Part shown: piece after piece, positions 16,552 through 25,616 of the stretch
How positions within the stretch are numbered: the stretch's first letter is position 1
Layout of the letters: every line of letters starts with the position of its first letter
DNA from: a candidate division WOR-3 bacterium
GTDB lineage: Bacteria; SDB-A
Assembly: GCA_016934535.1 (NCBI GenBank)
Contig: JAFGSQ010000056.1
Coordinates: 1-64,000, forward strand
DNA length: 64,000 nt
Direction of reading: 5' to 3'
Position numbers and translations under genes: made by a program
The notes under the pieces: generated by a model
Seen by the model: the letters and a program-made list of their open reading frames with translations, nothing else
Database searches by the model: none
Told to the model about the DNA's origin: nothing

Positions 16552-17925
16552 ATGACAAAGATATTTAAAAACCCCAACGTAAATTTCATAAAAGCAAGAA
16601 AAATCGCATATTCGATATCGGTTGTACTCTTTATTCTTTCTGCTGTATCTCTTGTTTTTCTTTGGAATTCGAGGCAGGGAATCGATTTCACAGGCGGAAC
16701 AATTATTAGGTTGACCGTCGACGAGGGAAAACTCAGCACAGCGAATATCAGGGGCATACTGTCCGGCATGGGAATAGGCAGGAGTATAATTCAGGAGACA
16801 AAGAATGAGAATTCAACTGGATACATAATAAGAATACCTATCATAGCGGAAGATACAGCCCACACAGCTTCCTCAATCCAAACAGCCGACAGCGCTCTCA
16901 TAAAATTCGTGGATGAATACGGAAGATCTGAAGTAAAGCTCGGCATATTTGTTAAGGAGGATTTGGCTCAGGACATTAGAGCGTTGGCCGACACAAACCT
17001 TTTCAAATTAAAGGGATTCGCAGTTCTCGAAGGAGAAACTCTCTATCTGATGGAAGGTGAATTCTCCGGAAACCTCACCGGAATTCGGGTGGCGGAGGGA
17101 TTGGGAAATATGATCCAGCTGACCACGCCGCTTGAACCAACTGTAAAAACGAGCGACAAAATGACAGGCAGAGGTTTCGACAGCGTTGTTGTTTTTTCGG
17201 ACATTGAAAATCCGGCTCTGTCGTTGAGGGTTTTCGCCGATTCTGCCAAGTGGGATTCGCTTGAAAAGGCTGCGTATCCTGAAGTCCGAGAGCAGGAGAT
17301 TTCAACTTCGATAGACGTGAGATTGAAAGAGGCCATAGAAAGCAGACACGAAGACGTCACAGTGACCGTTGCAGGAACCGAGCACGTCGGCGCGAGAATG
17401 AGCCACAACCTCAAAATGAGGACTCTTTGGGTCGTGCTTCTCGGGATAGCGGTTATACTCGGATACGTCAGCATAAGATTCACATACCGTTTCGGCGTTG
17501 CATCCGTCATAGCTTTGATCCACGACGTCATAGTAACCGCAGGAATATACGCCCTCACGGGATTTGAATTCAACATGTCTACAATAGCCGCTCTTTTGAC
17601 TCTCATAGGCTACTCAATAAACGACTCGATCATAGTCTCCGACAGAATAAGAGAAACAAACAAGATGAACAAGGGCAAGGAATTCGGCGAAATTGTAAAT
17701 CAGAGCATAAACGCAACTCTGAGCAGGACCATAATAACCGCCTTTACGACTTTCGTAGTACTTCTCGTGCTATTTATAGTCGGATCCACTACGATTAAGG
17801 ATTTCGCTTTCGTCCTCATGATGGGTGTAATAGTCGGAACTTATTCATCCATTTTCATAGTCGCGACAGTCGTTTATGACTGGGAAAAAAGATTTCCCAC
17901 TCCGTTAGGAAAATCAAGAGCCTGA
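16552..17925 (+). CDS. secF: Protein translocase subunit SecF with enlarged periplasmic domain
   Basis: 457 residues, against about 300-325 in most bacteria. The first helix and the RQGIDFTGGTIIRL motif (near residue 40) are normal, as are the last five helices from about residue 285 (FEFNMSTIAALLTLIGYSIN, DSIIVSDRIRE). The extra length lies in the periplasmic part between them, roughly 240 residues instead of about 100. The frame is uninterrupted and the flanks are intact, so this is a real insertion or expansion and not a frameshift. It follows secD with an AGGAGG site. tgt starts six bases downstream. Confidence 0.95.
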   Translation: MTKIFKNPNVNFIKARKIAYSISVVLFILSAVSLVFLWNSRQGIDFTGGTIIRLTVDEGKLSTANIRGILSGMGIGRSIIQETKNENSTGYIIRIPIIAEDTAHTASSIQTADSALIKFVDEYGRSEVKLGIFVKEDLAQDIRALADTNLFKLKGFAVLEGETLYLMEGEFSGNLTGIRVAEGLGNMIQLTTPLEPTVKTSDKMTGRGFDSVVVFSDIENPALSLRVFADSAKWDSLEKAAYPEVREQEISTSIDVRLKEAIESRHEDVTVTVAGTEHVGARMSHNLKMRTLWVVLLGIAVILGYVSIRFTYRFGVASVIALIHDVIVTAGIYALTGFEFNMSTIAALLTLIGYSINDSIIVSDRIRETNKMNKGKEFGEIVNQSINATLSRTIITAFTTFVVLLVLFIVGSTTIKDFAFVLMMGVIVGTYSSIFIVATVVYDWEKRFPTPLGKSRA

Positions 17926-17931
17926 CGGTTA

Positions 17932-19077
17932 ATGGACAAAACTGAAAGAGCCCGGGCGTCTTTTGATTTTACAGTAACGGCTGAAGACGCCGGCTCTTTT
18001 GCCAGAAGAGGTGTTTTCAGAACCCCGAACGGCGTAGTGGACACACCGAATTTCATGCCCGTTGCGACATACGCCAACGTGCGGGCTTTGAATTCTTTAC
18101 AACTGAAAGAATCGGGCGCTCAAGCCGTTATTTCCAATGCCTATCACCTAATGCTGAGACCCGGAATTGAAGTTCTCAAAAAAGCGGGGAAAATCCACAA
18201 GTTCATGAATTTCTGCGGAACTGTTTTCACGGATTCTGGCGGATTTCAGGTGATGAGTCTCGCTTCACTGAGAAAAGTGACTGAAGAGGGAGTGGCGTTC
18301 AAAAGCCACATCGACGGGTCTTCTCTGTTTCTCACACCTAAAACCGCGATTGATTCTCAGAGAACAATAGGCTCCGACGTCGCCATGATGCTCGATATTT
18401 GTCCTGAATATCCTTCCGATTACAGTAAATTGAAAGAACAGACGGCAAGGTCCGGCAGGTGGGCAGAAGAGGCTAAAAAATTCATCCGCGAAAACCCTTG
18501 TCGGGATCAGCAGGTCTTCGGGATAGTCCAGGGAGGAGCCTACCTTGATCTCAGGCTTGAATCACTGGATAAATTAATTAAGCTCGATTTTGACGGATAT
18601 GCCGTCGGTGGAGTCGCGGTGGGTGAACCGAAGGAAGAGGTAATGAAAGTTGTCGATTTTACGGCTAAAAAACTGCCGAGAGAAAAAATGCGCTATCTCA
18701 TGGGAGTTGGTTTTCCCGAAGACATATTGTTTTCGGTTTCGTGTGGAGTAGACATTTTCGACTGCGTCGCTCCGACCAGACACGCGAGAACCGGGACTTT
18801 TTACCACATGGACGAAGGAAAGATAAACATAAGAAACGCGAAGTTTAAAGACGATTTCGAACCCATAGAAAATAATTGCGACTGTTTCACGTGCCGGAAT
18901 CACTCGAGGGCTTACCTGAGACATCTTTTCAAAACGGGAGATTCACTCGCCGGGCAGTTGGGAACAATACACAATATAAGGTTTTACATCCGCTTCATGA
19001 ATGAAGTGAGAGAGAGAATTACAAACGGGAATTTTACGGTCTGGTCGGAAAAAAAGGTGGAACTTTTCAGGAGATGA
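17932..19077 (+). CDS. tgt: tRNA-guanine transglycosylase
   Basis: 381 residues. The enzyme exchanges G34 for a 7-deazaguanine (preQ1) in GUN-anticodon tRNAs. Visible motifs are the active-site region FTDSGGFQVMSLASL, GIVQGGAYLDLR, the nucleophile region DCVAPTRHARTGTFY, and the zinc site CDCFTCRNHSRAYLRHL near residue 310. Length is typical. It is coupled to the next gene by an ATGA overlap, so it is part of the secDF-tgt transcript; linkage of sec genes with tgt is common in bacteria. Confidence 0.97.
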   Translation: MDKTERARASFDFTVTAEDAGSFARRGVFRTPNGVVDTPNFMPVATYANVRALNSLQLKESGAQAVISNAYHLMLRPGIEVLKKAGKIHKFMNFCGTVFTDSGGFQVMSLASLRKVTEEGVAFKSHIDGSSLFLTPKTAIDSQRTIGSDVAMMLDICPEYPSDYSKLKEQTARSGRWAEEAKKFIRENPCRDQQVFGIVQGGAYLDLRLESLDKLIKLDFDGYAVGGVAVGEPKEEVMKVVDFTAKKLPREKMRYLMGVGFPEDILFSVSCGVDIFDCVAPTRHARTGTFYHMDEGKINIRNAKFKDDFEPIENNCDCFTCRNHSRAYLRHLFKTGDSLAGQLGTIHNIRFYIRFMNEVRERITNGNFTVWSEKKVELFRR

Positions 19078-20348
19078 ACCTAAAAACAGTGGAAATAGTA
19101 AAAAACGTCAGTTCCGGCGAGGGATTGGGAAAAATGGAAGGAAAAGTGATTTTTGTTCCATTCGCCGTCGCGGGTGAAGTTGTAGACGTGCGAACAGTTG
19201 AAAAAACGAGAGATTTCGACAGAGGCGAGATTGTTTCGTACAGGAAAAGGATTTCAGATCCTGATCTAGCGAAGTGTCCGTATTTTTTTTCCTGCGGAGG
19301 CTGTTCTTACCAGCATGTTCAAAGGAGCCATGAACAGTCCATAAAAGAGGAATTCGCTTTTGAAACAATAAAAAGGGCGGGTTTTTCGTCTGTTATTGAG
19401 AGCAGGATAACGGATACTGAAATCAGATACAATTACAGGACGAAGCTGACGCTCGCTGTCCGAACAAGAGGAGAAAAGACGGGAGCCGGATATTTCAGAA
19501 AAAAATCGGACGATTTTTTCACAGTCGATGCCTGTTGTCTCGCCGAAGATTGCATCAACTCCAAAATAACAGACGCTTTGACAGTTGCAAAAAATATTTC
19601 TGAAGTCGGCCTTGAAATCGATGCATTTTCAATAAGCCGTTACGAAGACGGAGACGGAGCCGTTTTTTACCATAGACCGCCAAAAAATACGCTCGTTCCC
19701 GAATTACATTCCGACATTAAATTTGCTTCAGTTTCCGTCTGTTCACGCTCGGACAATTTTCAAAACGGAAATGATTGCTTTCTGGTTTGTGGAAAAAAAA
19801 GAATGACAATTTCGTATTTGAAAGACATATCAGTTTCCTGCGGAAGTTTCACACAGGTAAACAGGGAAACTACGATGAAAATCCTGGAATTTCTGTCAGA
19901 AAATCTGAGAGAGAACGACTGGCTTATAGATCTTTACTGCGGGGCCGGATTTTTTTCGCTTCAGCTGGAAAAATTTGCGAAAAAAATCATTGGAGTGGAT
20001 TCCAATCCTGTTTCCGTGATGGACGCGGTTTACAACGCTCATGAAAAGGGCGTCGGTAAAGCGAAGTATTACAACATTGAAGACAGAGAAATCGGTTCAG
20101 AATTACTGAGAAAAAACTCTACAGTTATTATCGATCCCCCGAGGGCGGGAATGAATGCGAATCTACTTAAAAAAGTGACTGAAAAAAAATGCAGAGATAT
20201 ATTCTACCTGAGCTGCAGTTTACCTACCCTTCTGAGGGACCTGAGAGTTTTTTCTTCCTCAGGTTATAAAATTGAAAAAATAGTTTTGTTCGACATGTTT
20301 CCTTTGACGCCTCACCTCGAAGCGCTCGCGGTCATCAAAACAGAGTAA
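19074..20348 (+). CDS. rlmD: 23S rRNA (uracil-5-)-methyltransferase, RumA/RlmD family
   Basis: 424 residues. It has an N-terminal TRAM domain (1-60), then an iron-sulfur site CPYFFSCGGCSYQH near residue 65-78 with a fourth Cys further on, and a C-terminal SAM methyltransferase domain with LIDLYCGAGFFSLQL and VIIDPPRAGM. The catalytic Cys is in FYLSCSLPTLLRDL. The family makes m5U in 23S rRNA or tRNA; which uridine is modified cannot be decided from sequence. It overlaps tgt by ATGA. Confidence 0.9.
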   Translation: MNLKTVEIVKNVSSGEGLGKMEGKVIFVPFAVAGEVVDVRTVEKTRDFDRGEIVSYRKRISDPDLAKCPYFFSCGGCSYQHVQRSHEQSIKEEFAFETIKRAGFSSVIESRITDTEIRYNYRTKLTLAVRTRGEKTGAGYFRKKSDDFFTVDACCLAEDCINSKITDALTVAKNISEVGLEIDAFSISRYEDGDGAVFYHRPPKNTLVPELHSDIKFASVSVCSRSDNFQNGNDCFLVCGKKRMTISYLKDISVSCGSFTQVNRETTMKILEFLSENLRENDWLIDLYCGAGFFSLQLEKFAKKIIGVDSNPVSVMDAVYNAHEKGVGKAKYYNIEDREIGSELLRKNSTVIIDPPRAGMNANLLKKVTEKKCRDIFYLSCSLPTLLRDLRVFSSSGYKIEKIVLFDMFPLTPHLEALAVIKTE

Positions 20349-20361
20349 AATATCATTTGAT

Positions 20362-20389
20362 TTGAAAAAATATTCCGATAAAATATAAA
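20362..20389 (+). promoter_or_regulatory. Promoter-like sequence before ackA
   Basis: TTGAAA (20362-20367), a 16-base spacer, then TATAAA (20384-20389). GGGAGGAAAG precedes the ATG at 20440. Confidence 0.5.
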
Positions 20390-20439
20390 ATCGGTTAAAT
20401 TTTGCCAATTATTCGATACATCATAAATCGGGAGGAAAG

Positions 20440-21633
20440 ATGAAGGTCCTTGTCATAAACAGCGGCAGTTCTTCTATCAAATATCAACTCATTGAAACGA
20501 ACGACGAAAACTGCCTCGCGTCGGGTCTGATAGAGAGAGTTTCCTTGCCGATGGGAATAATAACTCACAAGAAGCATGGCGTACTTTCTCACAAAGATGA
20601 AATCCCCGTCAAGGATCATCAGGCAGGCCTGGATATGATGTTAAAGCTTCTCATGCATGAAAAACATGGTGTCATAAAAAATTACACTGAGATTAACGCA
20701 ATAGGCCACAGAGTGGTTCACGGAGGCGAGAAATTTACACATTCAGTTATGATTGACGACTCGGTCATGGAGGCTCTTGAAAACTCAACTTACTTGGCTC
20801 CACTGCACAATCCGGCGAATATACTGGGAATAAAAGCCGCGAGAAAGCTTTTGCCAAAGATTCCTAATGTGGCGGTATTTGACACGGCTTTCCATCAGAC
20901 GATGCCTAAAGTTGCATACATCTATTCTTTGCCTTACGAGTTTTACGAAAAAAGAGGAATCAGAAAGTACGGTTTTCACGGGACAAGCCATCAATACGTC
21001 GCTCAGAAAGCGGCGGAAACACTCGGTAAAGCATACGACCAGACAAACGTAATAACATGTCATCTCGGGAACGGCTGCAGTTTAGCTGCTGTGAAAAACG
21101 GAAAAAGCATTGACACGAGCCTTGGTTACGGAACGATGTGCGGAGTCGTCATGGGTACGAGAGCAGGAGACATCGATCCCGCCATAATAGTCTCTATGGT
21201 CGAAGAACTTAACATGACTCCGGCGGATATTAAAAACGTTTTGTATAAGAAAAGCGGCCTGCTGGGTCTTTCCGGAGTGTCAAGCGACATGAGAGACATT
21301 GAAAAAGAGGAGGAAAATGGAAATGAAAGGGCGAAACTCGCTCTTGATGTTTTTGCCGACAGGGTGAGGAAATACATAGGCGCCTACGCTGTAACGCTTG
21401 GCAAAGTTGACGCAATCGTTTTTACTGCCGGAATAGGCGAAAACGGATGGGAAATAAGAGAAAGGATATGCGCGGGACTTGAAGGGATAGGCGCTTTTCT
21501 CGACACAGAAAAAAACAAAGTTCGTGGTAAACTGGCCATAATCTCGAAAGAAGACAGTCCGGTAAAAATCATTTCTGTACCGACCAACGAAGAGCTTATG
21601 ATAGCCAAAGAAACTGTAAAAATAGTTTTATGA
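20440..21633 (+). CDS. ackA: Acetate kinase
   Basis: 397 residues, the usual length. The ASKHA-fold motifs are complete: LVINSGSSSIKYQL at the N-terminus, GHRVVHGGEKFTHS, VFDTAFHQTMP with the catalytic Asp, GYGTMCGVVMGTRAGDIDP, and VFTAGIGENGWEIRE. It interconverts acetyl phosphate and acetate with ATP, giving substrate-level phosphorylation. No phosphotransacetylase gene is next to it. The last six bases overlap the end of the convergent membrane-protein gene. Confidence 0.97.
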   Translation: MKVLVINSGSSSIKYQLIETNDENCLASGLIERVSLPMGIITHKKHGVLSHKDEIPVKDHQAGLDMMLKLLMHEKHGVIKNYTEINAIGHRVVHGGEKFTHSVMIDDSVMEALENSTYLAPLHNPANILGIKAARKLLPKIPNVAVFDTAFHQTMPKVAYIYSLPYEFYEKRGIRKYGFHGTSHQYVAQKAAETLGKAYDQTNVITCHLGNGCSLAAVKNGKSIDTSLGYGTMCGVVMGTRAGDIDPAIIVSMVEELNMTPADIKNVLYKKSGLLGLSGVSSDMRDIEKEEENGNERAKLALDVFADRVRKYIGAYAVTLGKVDAIVFTAGIGENGWEIRERICAGLEGIGAFLDTEKNKVRGKLAIISKEDSPVKIISVPTNEELMIAKETVKIVL

Positions 21634-22212
21634 GTTCGGCTGGTCAGCGGGATCAGTTCTGTTTTTTTTCGACTTTTTTCTTCTTTTGATCTGTACAAAA
21701 AAACCGATTACTGCAATCAGCAGGGCTGCTGTCCCGTAGACCGTTAAGCTTGCCTGTTCTTTCAGCAAAAATGAAAAGCCTAGAAAAAGCATAAGAGCCC
21801 CCGAAATAGAAAGCCACCCGGAAAGCATGAATCTTCTCATAAGAACCGTCAGAACACCCGATATCAGAGAAATAGAAGCGGTTAAAACAATGTTTAATCT
21901 GAAAATGGAAACAAGCAAAAAGAGAGGCAGAGCGAAGCCTATAAAAAAAATCGCAATTGTCCTGTAAAGAAAAAAAGTCAGCGAAAACACAGCCGCTCCG
22001 AAAATTCCAAGAAGAATAATTACTGTATAGTTGTATGAGTAGTTTATACCCGCCAGAGCGCCTAAAACCAAGCCGGAGGCGGCCCCTGCAAGAAACAGAA
22101 AATACTTGAATACAGCATTACCGAAAAAAGATGCCGCGGCACCGGATACTATGAAAAAAAGACCGATGTGGAGCGAATGTGAGGTCAGAAGTTTGTTGAG
22201 GAAATCAAGCAT
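21628..22212 (-). CDS. Multi-pass membrane protein, DUF4203-like
   Basis: 194 residues with about seven hydrophobic helices and a basic, hydrophilic tail (KRRKKSKKNRTDPADQ). The Gly/Ala-rich helices (GAASGLVLGALAGINYSYNY) recall TMEM198/DUF4203 proteins, but the match is only by general look. It is the last gene of the heptose operon and overlaps gmhB by eight bases. Function unknown. Confidence 0.6.
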   Translation of the reverse strand: MLDFLNKLLTSHSLHIGLFFIVSGAAASFFGNAVFKYFLFLAGAASGLVLGALAGINYSYNYTVIILLGIFGAAVFSLTFFLYRTIAIFFIGFALPLFLLVSIFRLNIVLTASISLISGVLTVLMRRFMLSGWLSISGALMLFLGFSFLLKEQASLTVYGTAALLIAVIGFFVQIKRRKKSKKNRTDPADQPNS

Positions 22213-22753
22213 TTAGGACGATTTGAACCGCTTCGCCTATGTCGTTGGCGATTGTGAAATGTTTTCTTGAATCATGGGACTGGGACAAAACGTTTTTACC
22301 GTATCCGGTCAGCACGAGAATGAATTTGATTCCGGTTTTGAGAGAAAGCATCAAGTCCGAGTAGTCGTCACCGACAATCCAGGAAAGGGAAGTGTCTATG
22401 CCGAACAGTGAACACGCGGAGTCTATCATTCCTCTTTCAGGTTTTCTGAAACCGGATCCATGATCGGGAGACGACGGGTCGTAATAAATCCCGTCGAGTT
22501 TTGCGGGCAACAGAAGTTTTTCCATCTTTTCAGAGACCTGGAAAAGCTCTTTGAAAGAAAAAAAACCTCTGCCGATGCCGGACTGATTGCTGACAACGAC
22601 AGCCAGAACTGATGCCTCGTTCAATTTAAGGATTGAATCACGTGCTCCGTCTATGAGTTCGGTTTGAGCGGGATCCCTCAGATACGGCACCGGTTTTAGA
22701 ATTGTGCCGTCTCTATCGAGAAAAACCGCGGGTCTTTTGACTTTCTTTTCCAT
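22205..22753 (-). CDS. gmhB: D-glycero-D-manno-heptose 1,7-bisphosphate 7-phosphatase (HAD-IIIA)
   Basis: 182 residues. HAD motifs: FLDRDGTIL (nucleophile and acid/base Asp), VVVSNQSGIGRGFF (motif II Ser), FRKPERGMI (Lys) and IVGDDYSDLMLSLKTG (acidic motif). The usual zinc-site cysteines of GmhB between motifs II and III are not evident (the region reads YYDPSSPDHGSGFRKPE), so this is a zinc-free HisB-N/GmhB-like form and substrate assignment rests partly on context. The neighbouring GT9 heptosyltransferases and a separate hldD fit ADP-heptose synthesis. Confidence 0.82.
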   Translation of the reverse strand: MEKKVKRPAVFLDRDGTILKPVPYLRDPAQTELIDGARDSILKLNEASVLAVVVSNQSGIGRGFFSFKELFQVSEKMEKLLLPAKLDGIYYDPSSPDHGSGFRKPERGMIDSACSLFGIDTSLSWIVGDDYSDLMLSLKTGIKFILVLTGYGKNVLSQSHDSRKHFTIANDIGEAVQIVLNA

Positions 22754-22777
22754 AGCGGGATTTTAAACTGTTTGAAG

Positions 22778-23749
22778 CTATACTTCAACTTTTAGTGTAT
22801 CCGAGACCGCTTGATAGACTTCTTCGACAGAAATGCTTTTCATGCAGAGGGCTTCTCCATTGGGACATGTCTTTTTAAAGCAGGGACTGCAGGATAGATT
22901 TTTATAAATTACTGTGCTTTTTCCTTTGCCCCATGGAGCAGTCCAAACAGGCGAGCTCGACCCGAAAAGCGAAACCGTGCTGACTCCGAGAGCAGCAGCC
23001 AGGTGCATGCTTCCGGTGTCGCAAGAAACAAGTACCGAAGATTTTGAGAGAACAAAAGGAATATCACCGATTTTTGTTTTCGATGAAAGGTTAATAGTTC
23101 CGGAAAAATTTCTTTCCCAACCCGAGAGGTCTCTGACTCCGACTAATACGGTTTTCGTCAGTTTTTCCGTTTTTTGTATCAGCTCTATCCATTTATCGTC
23201 TTCCCACATTTTTGCCTCTCCGTAGGCGGCACCGGGATCTACCGCAACGTAACCGGTTTCATTTTCAAGAATTTTCGCTATTCGTGAGTCCGGTTCCGGA
23301 ACGAAGAAACTGATTTCAGTTGGGGGAGGTGATTTCAAGTGGTTTTTGAAAAGCCGGAAATAATAATGTCTCATAGGTTTTGATTTACGGTTTTTAGGGT
23401 CGAGTTTTTCGGTCAGAAGAAAACCCCTGTTGTCTGTAGAATAACCTATTCTTGTTTTTATGCCTGAAAGTCTCGCGATTAAAGCCGAAGAAAACGATTT
23501 TGGAAGAACAAAACATGCATCCGGACGTTCTCTTTTCAAAGCCGACACGGTTTCCAAAAACCCTTTTTTACTTTTTTCGACAGGCACGAACAAGTCTGAA
23601 CCGGGGAAATTTCCAAAAATGCCTTCGAGTGATTTTCTGCCGATGAGTATCAACTGGTCCGATTCCCTCTCCTTTTTTATCCATCCTACAATCGAAGACG
23701 CGACTACTGCGTCTCCGAGGTGGTTAGGGAGATAAATTGCCGTTTTCAA
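22778..23749 (-). CDS. ADP-heptose:LPS heptosyltransferase, GT9 family (first copy)
   Basis: 323 residues. The N-terminus AIYLPNHLGDAVVASSIVGW and the C-terminal nucleotide-sugar site SCDTGSMHLAAALGVSTVSLFG are characteristic of WaaC/WaaF/WaaQ. A Cys-rich tail segment, CSPCFKKTCPNGEALCM, is also common in this family. It acts on the inner-membrane cytoplasmic face, adding heptose to the lipopolysaccharide core. The start appears to be TTG at 23749, 26 bases inside the upstream GT9 gene, which implies translational coupling. Confidence 0.9.
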   Translation of the reverse strand: MKTAIYLPNHLGDAVVASSIVGWIKKERESDQLILIGRKSLEGIFGNFPGSDLFVPVEKSKKGFLETVSALKRERPDACFVLPKSFSSALIARLSGIKTRIGYSTDNRGFLLTEKLDPKNRKSKPMRHYYFRLFKNHLKSPPPTEISFFVPEPDSRIAKILENETGYVAVDPGAAYGEAKMWEDDKWIELIQKTEKLTKTVLVGVRDLSGWERNFSGTINLSSKTKIGDIPFVLSKSSVLVSCDTGSMHLAAALGVSTVSLFGSSSPVWTAPWGKGKSTVIYKNLSCSPCFKKTCPNGEALCMKSISVEEVYQAVSDTLKVEV

Positions 23750-24701
23750 TTATTTGTCTCGCTTTGTTGAAAATCGTTTCGGAGTCGTAAAATTTTGTGC
23801 AGGCAAAATCTCTTCTCGGGCAGGAATTTCTCCCATGCAGTGAACAGGGACAGCATTTTAAACCGGATGTCAGGAAATCGGATTCTGGCATCCAGGGTCT
23901 GAATCCGAAAACAGGAGACGTCGAGCAAAAGACTGCCAATACGGGAGTGCCGACGGCTTCGGAAACGTGCAGAGGGCCGGAATCGCTGGTTATCAAAACG
24001 GAAGAAATGCTGAGAATCGCTTTGAGGTCTGACAAATCGTCCGTCATGCCTCTCATGTCCTTGTCTGCAAAGACAGGAAATGAATCCCTGGGTCCTAGTA
24101 AAACAGTTTTGTATCCGCAGGCGGACAATTTTTTTGAAGCCTCGGATATGATATTTGGGTCGAGGTGTTTTGATTTTTGGGAGGAATGAGCATGGATCGC
24201 TGCAATTTTGCCTATGCCCGCAATTGTAATTGCTTTTTCAATGGATTTATTTGTCACGTGCAATCTGGGTTTTGGCGCCGGTTTTTCATCGAAACCTAAT
24301 TTTTTAATAGTATCGGCGTAAGCTTCGTAAGTGAAAAAAGGAGTAAAAGTTTTTGATTTGTTTTTGACGAAGTTTCTTCTTTGTTTTTTCCTGGAATCAT
24401 ATCTGGCGGTTTTTGTGCCGGTCAATAAAGAGACAGCGAATGTTCGAAGCTTCAAATGGGCGTCAATGATAAAGTCCGGCGATATTTTCTTTATTTCGCG
24501 GGCGTGCTTATACAACGACGACGGTCTGTCGTCTTTTAAAAAAAACATACCGTCTATCCTCGGATCTTCTTCAAAAAGTTCTGCGTATTTTTTTCTCGTC
24601 GCAAAAAAGCACGAAAAACCCAGATTTTTAATAGATTCAAAAAGAGAAGCCAGGAGAACAACGTCGCCGAGCTGTCCATACCTGAGTACGACAAATTTCA
24701 T
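23724..24701 (-). CDS. ADP-heptose:LPS heptosyltransferase, GT9 family (second copy)
   Basis: 325 residues. The N-terminus KFVVLRYGQLGDVVLLASL, the ITSDSGPLHVSEAVGTPVLAVF site and the Cys-rich tail (CCPCSLHGRNSCPRRDFACT) define the GT9 fold. It is clearly paralogous to its downstream neighbour, and the pair would add two successive core heptoses, as WaaC and WaaF do (inference). The ATG shares one base with the stop of the upstream small membrane protein gene. Confidence 0.9.
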   Translation of the reverse strand: MKFVVLRYGQLGDVVLLASLFESIKNLGFSCFFATRKKYAELFEEDPRIDGMFFLKDDRPSSLYKHAREIKKISPDFIIDAHLKLRTFAVSLLTGTKTARYDSRKKQRRNFVKNKSKTFTPFFTYEAYADTIKKLGFDEKPAPKPRLHVTNKSIEKAITIAGIGKIAAIHAHSSQKSKHLDPNIISEASKKLSACGYKTVLLGPRDSFPVFADKDMRGMTDDLSDLKAILSISSVLITSDSGPLHVSEAVGTPVLAVFCSTSPVFGFRPWMPESDFLTSGLKCCPCSLHGRNSCPRRDFACTKFYDSETIFNKARQIIENGNLSP

Positions 24702-25099
24702 CAGAATTGCCAGAAATTGTGCAAACCTGAAGTAAATTCGTAAGAAGCGCCGGAAAATGCGCCGGCTAAAGCGCTGAAAATCAGGATTGTCAAAATGGCT
24801 GTTCCGGCAAAAGAAAACATAAGGATTGAATAAACAATTGTCTTATATTTAAAATATTTCTCCAGACCCGACATGTTGAAAGCAACATCTTTGGTGTCTG
24901 AAACATTAATTTTTTGTTTTGAGTTGCCTGAGATTGAAAAAAGATGAGAACCTGACACAATCAACATGGCGCCGAGTATAACCGAAAGCGGAAAAAAACA
25001 CATTAACGCGCCTAAAATTATTTCTAAAACAGCCGCAGTTTTAAACCAAAAATAATTGGTCTTTTTTACATCAGCTTTGACTTCAGAATTTTCTTCCAA
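24701..25099 (-). CDS. Small membrane protein, unknown
   Basis: 132 residues with a hydrophilic acidic N-terminus (MEENSEVKADVKK), two closely spaced helices near residues 20-55, and a third and possibly a fourth helix from residue 88. No conserved motif recognised. It opens the lipopolysaccharide-core operon, with a TATAAT promoter upstream and an AAGGAG ribosome site. Confidence 0.6.
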   Translation of the reverse strand: MEENSEVKADVKKTNYFWFKTAAVLEIILGALMCFFPLSVILGAMLIVSGSHLFSISGNSKQKINVSDTKDVAFNMSGLEKYFKYKTIVYSILMFSFAGTAILTILIFSALAGAFSGASYEFTSGLHNFWQF

Positions 25100-25134
25100 A
25101 AAAGCTCCTTGATTTAACAGAAGTTTCGAGTTGA

Positions 25135-25163
25135 ATTATACTTAAGAGAATGTCCCGCGTAAA
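25135..25163 (-). promoter_or_regulatory. Promoter-like sequence of the heptose operon
   Basis: On the minus strand, TTTACG (25163-25158), a 17-base spacer, then TATAAT (25140-25135). It is divergent from the promoter of the gene at 25209. Confidence 0.5.
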
Positions 25164-25173
25164 GTTTTTTTTG

Positions 25174-25201
25174 TTGTTTTTTAACGGATATCTGTTAAAA
25201 T
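25174..25201 (+). promoter_or_regulatory. Promoter with overlapping palindrome before 25209
   Basis: TTGTTT (25174-25179), a 16-base spacer, then TAAAAT (25196-25201). A 22-base near-perfect palindrome (25179-25200, arms TTTTAAC and GTTAAAA around GATATC) covers the spacer and most of the -10 box, as an operator would. The start codon is seven bases after the -10 box. Confidence 0.45.
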
Positions 25202-25208
25202 TAACCGC

Positions 25209-25616
25209 ATGAGAGATTATTCTGATTTTTTCAACGAGGAATTCGGGGATTACCTCGATTCTGACGGTTTCGTAAAAGCAAGAAGCTCTATCGGAAAAAA
25301 ACTTCACGAATTATGCGAAACCAACTTAAAAAACCTGGAACTCCTGACTGAAACGAAAATCAGGATATACGATGATTTCCATGCTCAATCTTCCTCTCTT
25401 GCCGAAATAATATGCCAGATGCCTGAAAATCTTTTCAAAAAAGGCGTCGACCTGGTCACAAAAATCGTCTTCTGCGGTATCCTGTCGAGAGTGATGGGAA
25501 CAGAGGATTATTTTGACGAGAACATTTCGGATTTTTTCGAGTGCGTAATCTTTCACATCGCTGTCATAGGAAGAAAACAGAGGGATCTAAGAAAAAAGAA
25601 TCTGGATCAAAACTGA
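25209..25616 (+). CDS. Hypothetical cytosolic protein
   Basis: 135 residues, not recognised. No signal peptide or membrane helix. It is predicted to be mostly helical and acidic at the start (DYSDFFNEEFGDYLDSDGF), ending with a basic, hydrophilic tail (GRKQRDLRKKNLDQN). There is no ribosome site, and the -10-like box is immediately upstream, so translation may be leaderless. It stands alone between divergent and unidirectional neighbours. Confidence 0.55.
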   Translation: MRDYSDFFNEEFGDYLDSDGFVKARSSIGKKLHELCETNLKNLELLTETKIRIYDDFHAQSSSLAEIICQMPENLFKKGVDLVTKIVFCGILSRVMGTEDYFDENISDFFECVIFHIAVIGRKQRDLRKKNLDQN

